Shown here one piece after another: positions 45,708-52,764 of a stretch of 52,764 nt of DNA. This DNA comes from Ensifer sp. IC3342 (GTDB taxonomy: Bacteria > Pseudomonadota > Alphaproteobacteria > Rhizobiales > Rhizobiaceae), in the NCBI RefSeq assembly GCF_020193655.1, contig NZ_JADYVE010000023.1:1-52764 (forward strand), written 5' to 3'. The notes below the pieces were generated by a model, which did not search any database, was not told where the DNA came from, and saw nothing but the letters and a program-made list of their open reading frames with translations. The position numbers and the translations under genes were made by a program. Each line of letters opens with the position of its first letter. Positions within the stretch are counted from its first letter, which is position 1.

Positions 45708-46700
45708 ATGAACATATCGCGGCGCGCGCTTTGCGCAGCGGCTTTGCTGGCAGCTGCAAGTCCTCTGGGGTTCCATGCCTCGGCAGCCCCGTCCGCTCCG
45801 AAGATACGAGTGGGTGTCCTGAAGTTCGGCACGGTGAACTGGGAACTCGACACCATCAAGCATAACAGGTTCGACGCGGCTAACGGCATCGACGTGGAGG
45901 TCGTCTATTTCGCCGGCGAGGACGCCACCAATGTGGCCATGTTGGCGGGCGACCTCGACGTCATCGTTTCCGACTGGTTGTGGGTGTCGCGCCAGCGTTC
46001 ACAGGGCGAGGATCTCACGCTTGCGCCCTACTCGACTGCCGTTGGCGCCATCATGGTCAAGCAGGACGCGCCAATTCGTGCCATCCCCGACCTCGCGGGG
46101 AAGAAAATCGGCGTGACCGGCGGATCGCTCGACAAGAGCTGGCTTTTGATCCAGGGGCTTGCGCGGCGTGACCACAAGATCGACCTGACAAAGGAGAGCG
46201 AGATTGTTTTCGGCGCGCCGCCCCTGCTGTCGGAAAAGGCAGTCTCTGGTGAGCTCGATGCGGTCCTGAACTTTTGGCATTTCTGCGCGCGGCTGGAGGC
46301 AAACGGCTTCCGCCGCCTGATCGGCGCCGACGATGCGGCGAGGGCGCTCGGAGCATCGGGGCCGGTCTCGGCCTTGGGATATGTATTCCGCGACAAATGG
46401 GCGAACGAAAACCCGGACGTGGCGATGGGCTTTGTCAAGGCAAGCGCGCAGGCGAAGAAGCTTCTGGCCGAGTCCGACGCTGAATGGCAGCGTCTGGCGC
46501 CCGTCGTGCGAGCCGAAGGCAGGGAACTCGAGGTGCTGCGTGATCGCTATCGCGAAGGCATTCCGAGGAGGCCTCTCGCCGAAGAGGAAAGCGATGCCGC
46601 CAAGCTCTACGAAATCCTTGCGGAGCTGGGCGGCGAGAAGCTCGTCGGCACGGCGCGACAGATGGCTCCCGGAACGTTCTGGGCTGCATTGAAGACATGA
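45708..46700 (+). CDS. NitT/TauT-type ABC binding protein
   Basis: The ATG at 45708 follows GGGAGG. The 330-residue protein has a twin-arginine-like but short signal (ISRRALCAAALLAAASPLGF) and the type II binding fold of SsuA/NrtA proteins: IRVGVLKFGTVNWELDTIKH, VEVVYFAGEDATNVAMLAGD, DVIVSDWLWVSRQRSQGEDL, GKKIGVTGGSLDKSWLLIQG. It works with the permease and ATPase genes that follow. In these xox-linked loci the ligand is unknown; candidates are PQQ, a chelated lanthanide or a related cofactor. It overlaps the permease start by 4 bases (ATGA). Confidence 0.85.
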   Translation: MNISRRALCAAALLAAASPLGFHASAAPSAPKIRVGVLKFGTVNWELDTIKHNRFDAANGIDVEVVYFAGEDATNVAMLAGDLDVIVSDWLWVSRQRSQGEDLTLAPYSTAVGAIMVKQDAPIRAIPDLAGKKIGVTGGSLDKSWLLIQGLARRDHKIDLTKESEIVFGAPPLLSEKAVSGELDAVLNFWHFCARLEANGFRRLIGADDAARALGASGPVSALGYVFRDKWANENPDVAMGFVKASAQAKKLLAESDAEWQRLAPVVRAEGRELEVLRDRYREGIPRRPLAEEESDAAKLYEILAELGGEKLVGTARQMAPGTFWAALKT

Positions 46701-47521
46701 CGGCGGGATTCGGATCTGAAGACGGCGCATCTGCAAGCCGCACGCGCCCGGTCTATCGCGGGATCGGCGCCGCGTTGCCTGCGGCGACCGCTCTGGCATC
46801 GCTTCTTGGATTATGCCTGCTCTGGAGCCTCGCGGCCGAGATCTGGCCAAGCCGTGCGTTTCCGCCGCCGCTCGACGTCTGGCGGGTGCTTCTCAAGGAG
46901 GCGGCGAGCGGCGACCTTGGCTATCACCTTGCGATGACGCTTTGGCGGGTCGCAGCCGCCTACATCGTCGCCATGGTCATCGGCTCGGTCATCGGTGTCC
47001 TGCTCGGCACGCACAGGCGGGCGGATTCCTTCTTCAATCCATGGCTTGTCCTCTTTCTCAACCTCCCGGCCCTGGTTGTCATCGTGCTCGCCTACATTTG
47101 GTTCGGCCTGACGGAGGCTGCAGCGATCGGCGCCGTCGCGATCAACAAGATCCCCAATGTCGTCGTCACCATGCGCGAGGGTGCGCGCGCTCTCGATCCC
47201 CGCTTCGCGGAAATGGCCACGGTCTACCGGCTCGGGCGGCTCGACCGTATCCGCCACGTCCTGATGCCGCAGTTGCAGCCCTATTTCGCCGCCGCCTCGC
47301 GCTCGGGCATTGCGCTGATCTGGAAGATCGTGCTCGTCGTCGAGCTGCTCGGCCGCTCCAGCGGCGTCGGCTTCCAGATCTATCTCTATTTTCAGATATT
47401 CGATGTTGCCGCCATCCTTGCCTACACGCTAGCTTTCGTGGCCATCATGCTGTTGATCGAACTCCTTCTGGTGCAGCCACTTGAACGACATGCAACCCGC
47501 TGGCGTCGCCGCCCCGCTTAA
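46697..47521 (+). CDS. NitT/TauT-type ABC permease
   Basis: The 274-residue protein has six helices and the binding-protein-dependent permease pattern: SLLGLCLLWSLAAEIWPS, VAAAYIVAMVIGSVIGVLLG, LVLFLNLPALVVIVLAYIWF, then the EAA loop region (NVVVTMREGARALDPRFAEM, YRLGRLDRIRHVLMPQLQP) and ALIWKIVLVVELLGRSSGVG. It forms the membrane channel for the binding protein encoded just upstream. The end overlaps the ATPase gene by 41 bases. Confidence 0.88.
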   Translation: MTAGFGSEDGASASRTRPVYRGIGAALPAATALASLLGLCLLWSLAAEIWPSRAFPPPLDVWRVLLKEAASGDLGYHLAMTLWRVAAAYIVAMVIGSVIGVLLGTHRRADSFFNPWLVLFLNLPALVVIVLAYIWFGLTEAAAIGAVAINKIPNVVVTMREGARALDPRFAEMATVYRLGRLDRIRHVLMPQLQPYFAAASRSGIALIWKIVLVVELLGRSSGVGFQIYLYFQIFDVAAILAYTLAFVAIMLLIELLLVQPLERHATRWRRRPA

Positions 47522-48230
47522 GGTCGACATCACCGAGAAGACGTTCCGATCGGCGGAGGGCGTTACGATTGTCGCGTTGCGCGGACTTTCCTTCGAGGTG
47601 CGGCAGGGCGAATTCGCCTGTCTGCTGGGACCCTCGGGCTGCGGCAAGACCACGACCCTCAGAATCCTGCTCGGCCTCGATCGGCAATTTTCGGGCAGCT
47701 ACCAGTTGCCCGAAGGCGGCTCCAACCGCGTTGCTGCGGTCTTCCAGGAACCGGTGCTTCTTCCCTGGCGGACAGTGGAGCAGAACGTCCGCCTTGCGCT
47801 GTCTTCGCACCTCAGGGACAAGGAACTCGACTGGCTGTTCGACATTCTGGGTCTTTCCGCAATGCGGTCGCTCTACCCTTCGGAGCTGTCGCTGGGCCTC
47901 GCGCGTCGCGCCGCCCTGGCGCGGGCCTTCGCCACCGAGCCTGCCATTCTTTTTCTGGACGAGCCGTTCACCTCGCTCGATGAACGCACCGCCGACAGGT
48001 TGCGCCGCCTCCTAATGACGGTGTGGGCGGCGCGGCCCACCACCGCCCTGATGGTGACCCACAATCTGCGCGAAGCCCTCCTGCTTGCCGATCGCATCAT
48101 CGTTCTCTCACCACGCCCGGCGCAGGTGCTGGGTATTTACGACGTAGGCCTCGCGCGCCATTTGCGCGACACGCCGGCGCTGGACAATCTCGTCCTGGAT
48201 TTTCACCAGAGGTTTCCGGATACGGTGTGA
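47481..48230 (+). CDS. NitT/TauT-type ABC ATPase
   Basis: The 249-residue protein has Walker A LLGPSGCGKTTTLRIL (about residue 50), a Q-loop (VAAVFQEPVLLPWRTVEQNV), Walker B AILFLDEPFTSLDERTA (about 158) and the switch His in MVTHNLREALLLADRI. The signature reads LSLGLARRAALARAF instead of the usual LSGG, an unusual change that should weaken ATP sandwiching unless compensated. Two starts are possible (47481 or 47490); both overlap the permease gene. It is convergent with the small secreted protein gene 15 bases away. Confidence 0.85.
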   Translation: MNDMQPAGVAAPLKVDITEKTFRSAEGVTIVALRGLSFEVRQGEFACLLGPSGCGKTTTLRILLGLDRQFSGSYQLPEGGSNRVAAVFQEPVLLPWRTVEQNVRLALSSHLRDKELDWLFDILGLSAMRSLYPSELSLGLARRAALARAFATEPAILFLDEPFTSLDERTADRLRRLLMTVWAARPTTALMVTHNLREALLLADRIIVLSPRPAQVLGIYDVGLARHLRDTPALDNLVLDFHQRFPDTV

Positions 48231-48245
48231 TCAGTGCTGCAGACC

Positions 48246-48590
48246 TCAGAAGCAGCGGACCTCCGCTTCGGCCTGCGCGCGTCTCAATTCGGCGATGGCG
48301 GATCTCGCCGGCGCAGTCTGCCGGAACAGAGCTCCTCTTTCGCCTGTCTCAAATCCCAGGCTCCTGAACGTCGCGGCTGCCTCATAGCGTTCGTAGGGGA
48401 GGATCGAGGCTATGACGTCGATGGAGCAGGAACAGCTCTCGAGCGCGGCTCGTGTATCGCCATTGGCTTTCATGCAGCCATACACATAGTCGACGATAGC
48501 GACGGTCGGATAACTTCCGGCTGCCGACGCTGTCGCTGCACACGTGAACGCGGCGAGGAAAGCGATCACGTCCAAGTTACCAGTGCGCAC
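48246..48590 (-). CDS. Small exported Cys-rich protein beside xoxF
   Basis: The 114-residue product has a signal peptide (LDVIAFLAAFTCAATASAA) and a short mature domain with four cysteines, including CSCS: TVAIVDYVYGCMKANGDTRA, ALESCSCSIDVIASILPYER, and a C-terminal Cys (AEVRCF). The CMKANG..CSCSID pattern resembles small periplasmic proteins recalled near PQQ-methanol dehydrogenase genes. It is divergent from xoxF and may share its control region. A role in cofactor or metal handling is inference. Confidence 0.7.
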   Translation of the reverse strand: MRTGNLDVIAFLAAFTCAATASAAGSYPTVAIVDYVYGCMKANGDTRAALESCSCSIDVIASILPYERYEAAATFRSLGFETGERGALFRQTAPARSAIAELRRAQAEAEVRCF

Positions 48591-49021
48591 GATGTAATCT
48601 CCAGGTACTGGTACGTAGATGCCGTCAGGTTAGGCTGATCTAAGCGCTGTATTATTATAGTAAAAGCCTTAGCAAAACAAATCTAAAGCCGACGAATATT
48701 AGTAATATATGTTTTGCAAAGCAGCATATTTTTGTTGTTGCGCCGCATGCATAGCGTATATTTAACCTTGCCTTAACCGGTCTAATCGCCTATTCTGCCA
48801 AGTGTTTCCGGCTTCAAGCCTTGTCTCTTGGGAGCGTAAAAGTCGCGTCGGTCAAGAGGACGGGCAATAACGGTGCCCTCTGCCCATCCAAACTGAACCG
48901 TGAAACGCTGAAGGAAGCAGATATCCCACGACAAGCACGACAGAGCTTGGGCTGGCCTTGTGGTCTCCCGAGGATTGTGATGACGCGCCTCGGGTCCACA
49001 TCGACATCGGGAGGAATCCGC
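48591..49021. promoter_or_regulatory. AT-rich divergent promoter region of xoxF
   Basis: From about 48640 to 48790 the sequence is strikingly AT-rich against the surrounding GC-rich genes. It holds the dyad ATATTA-G-TAATAT (48696-48708) inside flanking inverted arms GCAAAAC (48672-48678) and GTTTTGC (48711-48717). These could bind a regulator that controls xoxF and the divergent small gene. The stretch from 48821 stays open in frame with xoxF but is not thought to be coding. No FixK box was found. Confidence 0.5.
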
Positions 49022-50923
49022 ATGCGCATACTCGGAACACTATATCTGCCGATGACTGCCGCTGGACTTCTGACAGCGGCTCTTGCCGGAAATGCGTTGG
49101 CCAATGACGAAGTGATGAAACTGTCGGCCGATGCGAAGAACTGGGCGATGCCGACGGGCGATTACGCCAATCATCGTTATTCCAAACTCAACCAGATCAC
49201 CAAGGACAACGTCAAAGACCTGCAGGTCAAATGGACCTTCTCGACCGGCGTGCTGCGTGGTCATGAGGGCGGACCACTGGTGATCGGCGACGTGATGTAC
49301 ATCCATACGCCGTTCCCCAACAACGTCTATGCCCTCGATCTTAACAACGACGGCAAGATCCTCTGGAAATACGAGCCAAAGCAGGATCCGAACGTCATCG
49401 GCATCATGTGCTGTGACACGGTCAATCGCGGCGTCGCCTATGGCGACGGCAAGATAATCCTGGCCCAGAACGACACAATGGTCGTTGCCCTCGACGCCAA
49501 AACCGGCAAGCCCGTCTGGTCCGTAAAGAATGGTGAACAGACCGATGGCAGCAAGGCCGAATCCAGCACAGGCGCGCCGATGGTCGTCAAGGACAAGGTG
49601 CTGGTCGGCATATCGGGTGCGGAATATGGCGTCCGCGGCTCGATGGCGGCGTACAACCTGAAGGACGGGTCGCTTGCCTGGAGGGCCTATTCGACTGGTC
49701 CCGACTCCGAAATGCTCGTCGACCGCGAAAAGACCACCCACCTCGGAAAGCCGATCGGGCCTGACTCTGGCATAAAGAGCTGGGAAGGCGAGGAGTGGAA
49801 GACCGGCGGCGGTACGACGTGGGGATGGTACTCCTACGATCCGAAGCTCAACCTGATCTACTATGGCACGGCCAACCCGGGGACCTGGAACCCCGTGCAA
49901 CGCCCGGGCGACAACCGCTGGTCGATGACCCTGATGGCACGTGACGTCGATACTGGTATGGCCAAGTGGCTATATCAGATGACGCCGCACGACGAGTGGG
50001 ATTATGACGGCGTCAACGAGAACATTCTCGTCGATGCGATGCAGATCAACGGTCAGCCACGCGACGTGCTGGTGCATTTCGACCGCAACGGCTTTGCCTA
50101 TACCCTCGATCGGGCGACGGGAGAGCTTCTGGTTGCCAAGAAATACGATCCGAAGGTCAACTGGGCGACGGAAGTCGTCATGGATCCGAAGAGCGACCAG
50201 TATGGCCGGCCGCAGGTTGTGTCGAAATACTCCACCGAACAAAACGGCGAGGACGTGAATACGACGGGGGTCTGCCCGGCTGCCCTTGGCACGAAGGATC
50301 AGCAACCAGCCACTTATTCGCCGAAGACCGGTTTGTTCTACGTGCCCACGAACCACGTCTGCATGGACTATGAGCCGTACAAGGTCAGCTACACGGCCGG
50401 TCAGCCTTATGTCGGTGCGACTCTTTCGATGTATCCAGCCCCGGACAGCCATGGCGGCATGGGCAATTTCATTGCCTGGGATGCTGCCAAAGGTGAGATC
50501 GTCTGGTCTAAGCCCGAGCGGTTCTCGGTCTGGTCCGGTGCTCTCGCGACCGAAGGGGACGTGGTCTTTTACGGAACCCTGGAAGGCTACATCGTCGCAG
50601 TCGATACGGCGGGCAATGAACTCTACCGGTTCAAGACACCCTCTGGCATCATCGGCAACATCAATACGTTCGAACATGGCGGCAAGCAGTATATCGCCGT
50701 CCTGTCGGGCGTTGGCGGCTGGGCAGGCATCGGACTCGCCGGCGGCCTTCTGGGAGCCGAGGGTGCAGCGGCGTGGCAACAGGCCGTGGCCGGTAAGAAC
50801 GCTCCGACGGAAGAAAAGGAAAGCATCGCCACAGCCGGTTTGGGTGCGGTAGGCGGTTATGCCGGTCTGGCGGAATACACGACGCTTGGCGGGCAACTGA
50901 CCGTCTTCGGTCTTCCGGACTGA
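49022..50923 (+). CDS. xoxF: Lanthanide-dependent methanol dehydrogenase XoxF
   Basis: The ATG at 49022, with GGAGG 7 bases upstream, gives 633 residues including a signal peptide (LGTLYLPMTAAGLLTAALAG, cut after NALA). It is a periplasmic PQQ quinoprotein propeller: the adjacent-cysteine disulfide Cys130-Cys131 (IGIMCCDTVNRG), tryptophan-docking repeats, and the active-site stretch DEWDYDGVNE. Asp327 is the catalytic base and Asp329 the extra aspartate that marks lanthanide-binding XoxF (calcium-dependent MxaF has Ala there). It oxidises methanol, passing electrons to the cytochrome XoxG encoded next. A possible 67-codon upstream extension is rejected because the signal peptide follows this ATG. 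Confidence 0.97.
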   Translation: MRILGTLYLPMTAAGLLTAALAGNALANDEVMKLSADAKNWAMPTGDYANHRYSKLNQITKDNVKDLQVKWTFSTGVLRGHEGGPLVIGDVMYIHTPFPNNVYALDLNNDGKILWKYEPKQDPNVIGIMCCDTVNRGVAYGDGKIILAQNDTMVVALDAKTGKPVWSVKNGEQTDGSKAESSTGAPMVVKDKVLVGISGAEYGVRGSMAAYNLKDGSLAWRAYSTGPDSEMLVDREKTTHLGKPIGPDSGIKSWEGEEWKTGGGTTWGWYSYDPKLNLIYYGTANPGTWNPVQRPGDNRWSMTLMARDVDTGMAKWLYQMTPHDEWDYDGVNENILVDAMQINGQPRDVLVHFDRNGFAYTLDRATGELLVAKKYDPKVNWATEVVMDPKSDQYGRPQVVSKYSTEQNGEDVNTTGVCPAALGTKDQQPATYSPKTGLFYVPTNHVCMDYEPYKVSYTAGQPYVGATLSMYPAPDSHGGMGNFIAWDAAKGEIVWSKPERFSVWSGALATEGDVVFYGTLEGYIVAVDTAGNELYRFKTPSGIIGNINTFEHGGKQYIAVLSGVGGWAGIGLAGGLLGAEGAAAWQQAVAGKNAPTEEKESIATAGLGAVGGYAGLAEYTTLGGQLTVFGLPD

Positions 50924-50940
50924 TGACCTGTTCAAGAGTA

Positions 50941-51008
50941 ATGGGGGCCCGCATCCCCGCGCGGCCCCATCAGACCTCGACCGCCCGAAGCAACGACTGC
51001 CGGGCGGT
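50941..51008 (+). other. Hairpins between xoxF and xoxG
   Basis: ATGGGG (50941) can pair with CCCCAT (50965-50970), and ACCGCCCG (50980-50987) pairs with CGGGCGGT (51001-51008) across a 13-base loop. No long T-tract follows. They may stabilise the xoxF message or partly end it so that xoxF exceeds xoxG. Confidence 0.55.
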
Positions 51009-51084
51009 CCGCATTTCCTTTTGTGCAACCCAATAGGTCCTGCTGGAGCGTTGCGTTCCGGTTTTCCAAAGCGTGGAGTTGTTG

Positions 51085-51609
51085 ATGGCCCTTCGTAATG
51101 TAGTCCTGGCGCTCGGCGCCGCGTTCCCGCTCTTGATCCCCGGAAATATGACAGCGGCAGACGACAAGGAAAAGGCCGCGGCAGTCAAAGACGAAGACGG
51201 CAAATACTTCGATGCGGAGGGTAACCCGACATTCAAGTTTCAGGACGACGGGACGGTCGACTGGTACACCTTCAGCGGCTACCGGCGCTATCACTCGGAC
51301 TGTCATGTCTGTCACGGTCCCGATGGGGTCGGCTCGAGTTATGCACCCGCTCTGGCGACGACCTTGAAGAACATGGATTATCCGACGTTCATCTCGATTG
51401 TTGCGGAAGGACGCAAGAACGTCGGCGGCGGCAAGGAAAACGTTATGCCGGCCTTCGGCGATAACAAGAACGTCTATTGCTATCTCGACGATATCTACGT
51501 CTACCTGCGCGCCCGCGCCGTCGGCGCCGCGCCCCGAGGTCGCCCGCCGAAGAAGGCCGACAAGCCCGAAGCGGCGAAGGCCTACGAGAAGTCCTGCATG
51601 GGTGAGTGA
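51085..51609 (+). CDS. xoxG: Cytochrome c electron acceptor XoxG
   Basis: The 174-residue protein starts at the ATG at 51085 (GGAG 8 bases upstream; the GTG at 51073 overlaps that site). It has a signal peptide (VVLALGAAFPLLIPGNMTAA) and a single c-type heme site, Cys73-His-Val-Cys76-His77, in YHSDCHVCHGPDGVGSSYAP. A likely axial Met lies in GKENVMPAFGDNKNV. It is the small periplasmic cytochrome that accepts electrons from XoxF. The tail is basic and Pro-rich. It sits 162 bases after xoxF and one base before xoxJ. Confidence 0.93.
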   Translation: MALRNVVLALGAAFPLLIPGNMTAADDKEKAAAVKDEDGKYFDAEGNPTFKFQDDGTVDWYTFSGYRRYHSDCHVCHGPDGVGSSYAPALATTLKNMDYPTFISIVAEGRKNVGGGKENVMPAFGDNKNVYCYLDDIYVYLRARAVGAAPRGRPPKKADKPEAAKAYEKSCMGE

Positions 51610-51610
51610 C

Positions 51611-52474
51611 ATGGCACACGGTGTCTACTGGACCTTTAGGGCAGCCCTCATCTCCACAGCGATGGCCGCGCTGATGCCGCTGCAAGTGCAAGCGCAAAGC
51701 GCCGGGCTCGGGGCTGCCGGCGAACTGGTCGATCCAGACACGCTGCGCGTCTGCGCCGATCCGTCCAACATGCCCTTCTCCGACCAGAGCGGCGAGGGTT
51801 TCGAGGACAAGCTTGCCAAAATGGTCGCAGCCAAAACGGGACGAAGCTCCGTTGCCTACATGTGGTACCCTTCGATCACGGGCTTTGTCCGCAATACGCT
51901 CGGTGCCAACCGCTGCGACATCATCATGGGTTACGCGCAGGGGGACGAACTCGTCCAGAATACCAACGCTTATTACCGCTCGTCCTATGTGCTGGTTTAT
52001 AAGAAGGATGGCGATCTTGCCGGCGCGGAAACACTTGTCGATCCGAGGCTTGCCGACAAGAGGATCGGCGTGGTCCAGGGAACGCCACCGTCCGCGAATA
52101 TGGCGGCCGCAAAGCTGATGCGCAAAGCGAAGATCTATCCGCTCACGGTCGACACGCGGATAATGCCGTCGGTGGCCGAGATCATGATACGAGACATGCT
52201 GGCAGGCGTGATTGACGCCGCCGTGATCTGGGGCCCGATGGCAGGTTATTATGCCGGCAAGTCCGGGGCCGACCTGGCGATTGTGCCCTTGACCCGGGAG
52301 AAGGGCGGCCAGCGCATGATCTATCGGATCACCATGGGTGTGCGGCCGTCCGATCAACAATGGAAACGCACGCTCAATTCCTTCATCAAGGACAACCAGG
52401 AGGAGATTAACAAGCTCTTGCTCTCCTATGGCGTCCCGCTGCTCGATGAACACGACGAGAGGATCACGCAGTGA
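51611..52474 (+). CDS. xoxJ: XoxJ periplasmic binding-type protein
   Basis: The 287-residue protein has a signal peptide (FRAALISTAMAALMPLQVQA) and an SBP_bac_3-like fold: TLRVCADPSNMPFSDQSGEG, FEDKLAKMVAAKTGRSSVAY, NRCDIIMGYAQGDELVQNTN, KRIGVVQGTPPSANMAAAKL, GVIDAAVIWGPMAGYYAGKS. XoxJ accompanies XoxF and XoxG and is thought to activate the dehydrogenase or deliver a cofactor. The upstream in-frame stretch from 51398 overlaps xoxG and is not used. It begins one base after the xoxG stop, so the genes are coupled. Confidence 0.92.
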   Translation: MAHGVYWTFRAALISTAMAALMPLQVQAQSAGLGAAGELVDPDTLRVCADPSNMPFSDQSGEGFEDKLAKMVAAKTGRSSVAYMWYPSITGFVRNTLGANRCDIIMGYAQGDELVQNTNAYYRSSYVLVYKKDGDLAGAETLVDPRLADKRIGVVQGTPPSANMAAAKLMRKAKIYPLTVDTRIMPSVAEIMIRDMLAGVIDAAVIWGPMAGYYAGKSGADLAIVPLTREKGGQRMIYRITMGVRPSDQQWKRTLNSFIKDNQEEINKLLLSYGVPLLDEHDERITQ

Positions 52475-52627
52475 CGTTCGAGTACCTCGCGACGCAGGAA
52501 AGCTGGGATAGCCGGTTGACCATGTGCATCCGGTGACTGCCGGTGGTTGGAAGGAGGAGCCGCATCTCATCGGGACGTGTCCTGAACGGATCAGTCCGGT
52601 GAGGGATGTTCAAGGGAGGATAATAAC

Positions 52628-52764
52628 ATGGACGTAAGCGCCGCCGTCGCCACTCAGGCCGGCAAACCCCTGGAAATCATGACGGTTCAGCTCGAAGGGC
52701 CGAAGGCCGGCGAGGTGCTGGTCGAGGTGAAGGCGACCGGCATCTGCCACACCGATGATTTCAC
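52628..52764 (+). CDS. S-(hydroxymethyl)glutathione dehydrogenase, N-terminus (partial)
   Basis: The ATG at 52628 follows AAGGGAGGA. The visible 45 residues (AATQAGKPLEIMTVQLEGPK, AGEVLVEVKATGICHTDDF) are the start of class III alcohol dehydrogenase, including the first zinc-ligand Cys in GICHTD. The enzyme oxidises the glutathione adduct of formaldehyde, the product of XoxF. The gene runs off the right edge. The 150 bases after xoxJ contain no other gene; part may be leader. Confidence 0.92.
   Translation, partial: MDVSAAVATQAGKPLEIMTVQLEGPKAGEVLVEVKATGICHTDDF

Noticed and set aside
48821..49021. 67-codon N-terminal extension of XoxF
   Set aside because: The signal peptide begins at 49022 right after a GGAGG site; the extension has no similarity and would bury the signal.
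1..52764. CRISPR arrays, tRNA or rRNA genes
   Set aside because: No regularly spaced short repeats and no cloverleaf or rRNA-like sequence were seen on reading the window.

Overview
The window reads as a stretch of a Rhizobiaceae genome, most likely Sinorhizobium/Ensifer. This rests on high GC, protein sequences that look rhizobial throughout, several copies of a rhizobial-type intergenic palindromic repeat, and FixK-type control sites. Whether it is chromosome or megaplasmid cannot be told from the sequence.

Bases 1-9.7 kb hold carbohydrate genes (the 3' end of a phosphoketolase, a glucoamylase-family protein, glycogen phosphorylase) and a CBS-BON protein. Among them lie many broken genes: an SbmA-like transporter fragment fused to an L-lactate dehydrogenase fragment, a frameshifted rlpA, CBS and cytochrome b561 remnants, and IS3 and IS21 remnants. 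Bases 9.1-14.7 kb, all on the minus strand, carry a CYTH protein and a probable operon: frameshifted small gene, DUF3300, DUF2950, MscS channel. A perfect FixK box with a correctly spaced -10 lies at its head. Bases 15-20.3 kb are again rich in broken genes (ArcD, PPK2, a TPR/cyclase-like protein, a radical SAM-cytochrome chimera) around an intact FixK-like regulator.

Bases 20.4-27.7 kb hold a potassium channel, a Ca2+/H+ antiporter and the operon DUF3141-pta-ackA-fabI. The intergenic region between the divergent antiporter and DUF3141 has two perfect FixK boxes. With the phosphoketolase and glycogen phosphorylase, this suggests an oxygen-limitation programme in which stored glucan is converted through acetyl phosphate to acetate and ATP. 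Bases 28-40 kb contain a frameshifted DUF900 lipoprotein, a 2083-residue kinase-like/AAA/GAF/PAS/histidine kinase, two TetR regulators (one with a clear operator), a cupin and small proteins.

Bases 40.6 kb to the end form a coherent lanthanide/PQQ methanol-oxidation region. It has a lut-like ABC module (binding protein, YVTN propeller, ATPase, permease, exported protein), a second NitT/TauT-type ABC transporter with two small Cys-containing proteins, and then xoxF-xoxG-xoxJ. The start of a glutathione-dependent formaldehyde dehydrogenase gene follows. No TonB receptor, mxa or pqq biosynthesis gene is visible here. The second transporter and the small proteins are the least explained parts of the window.
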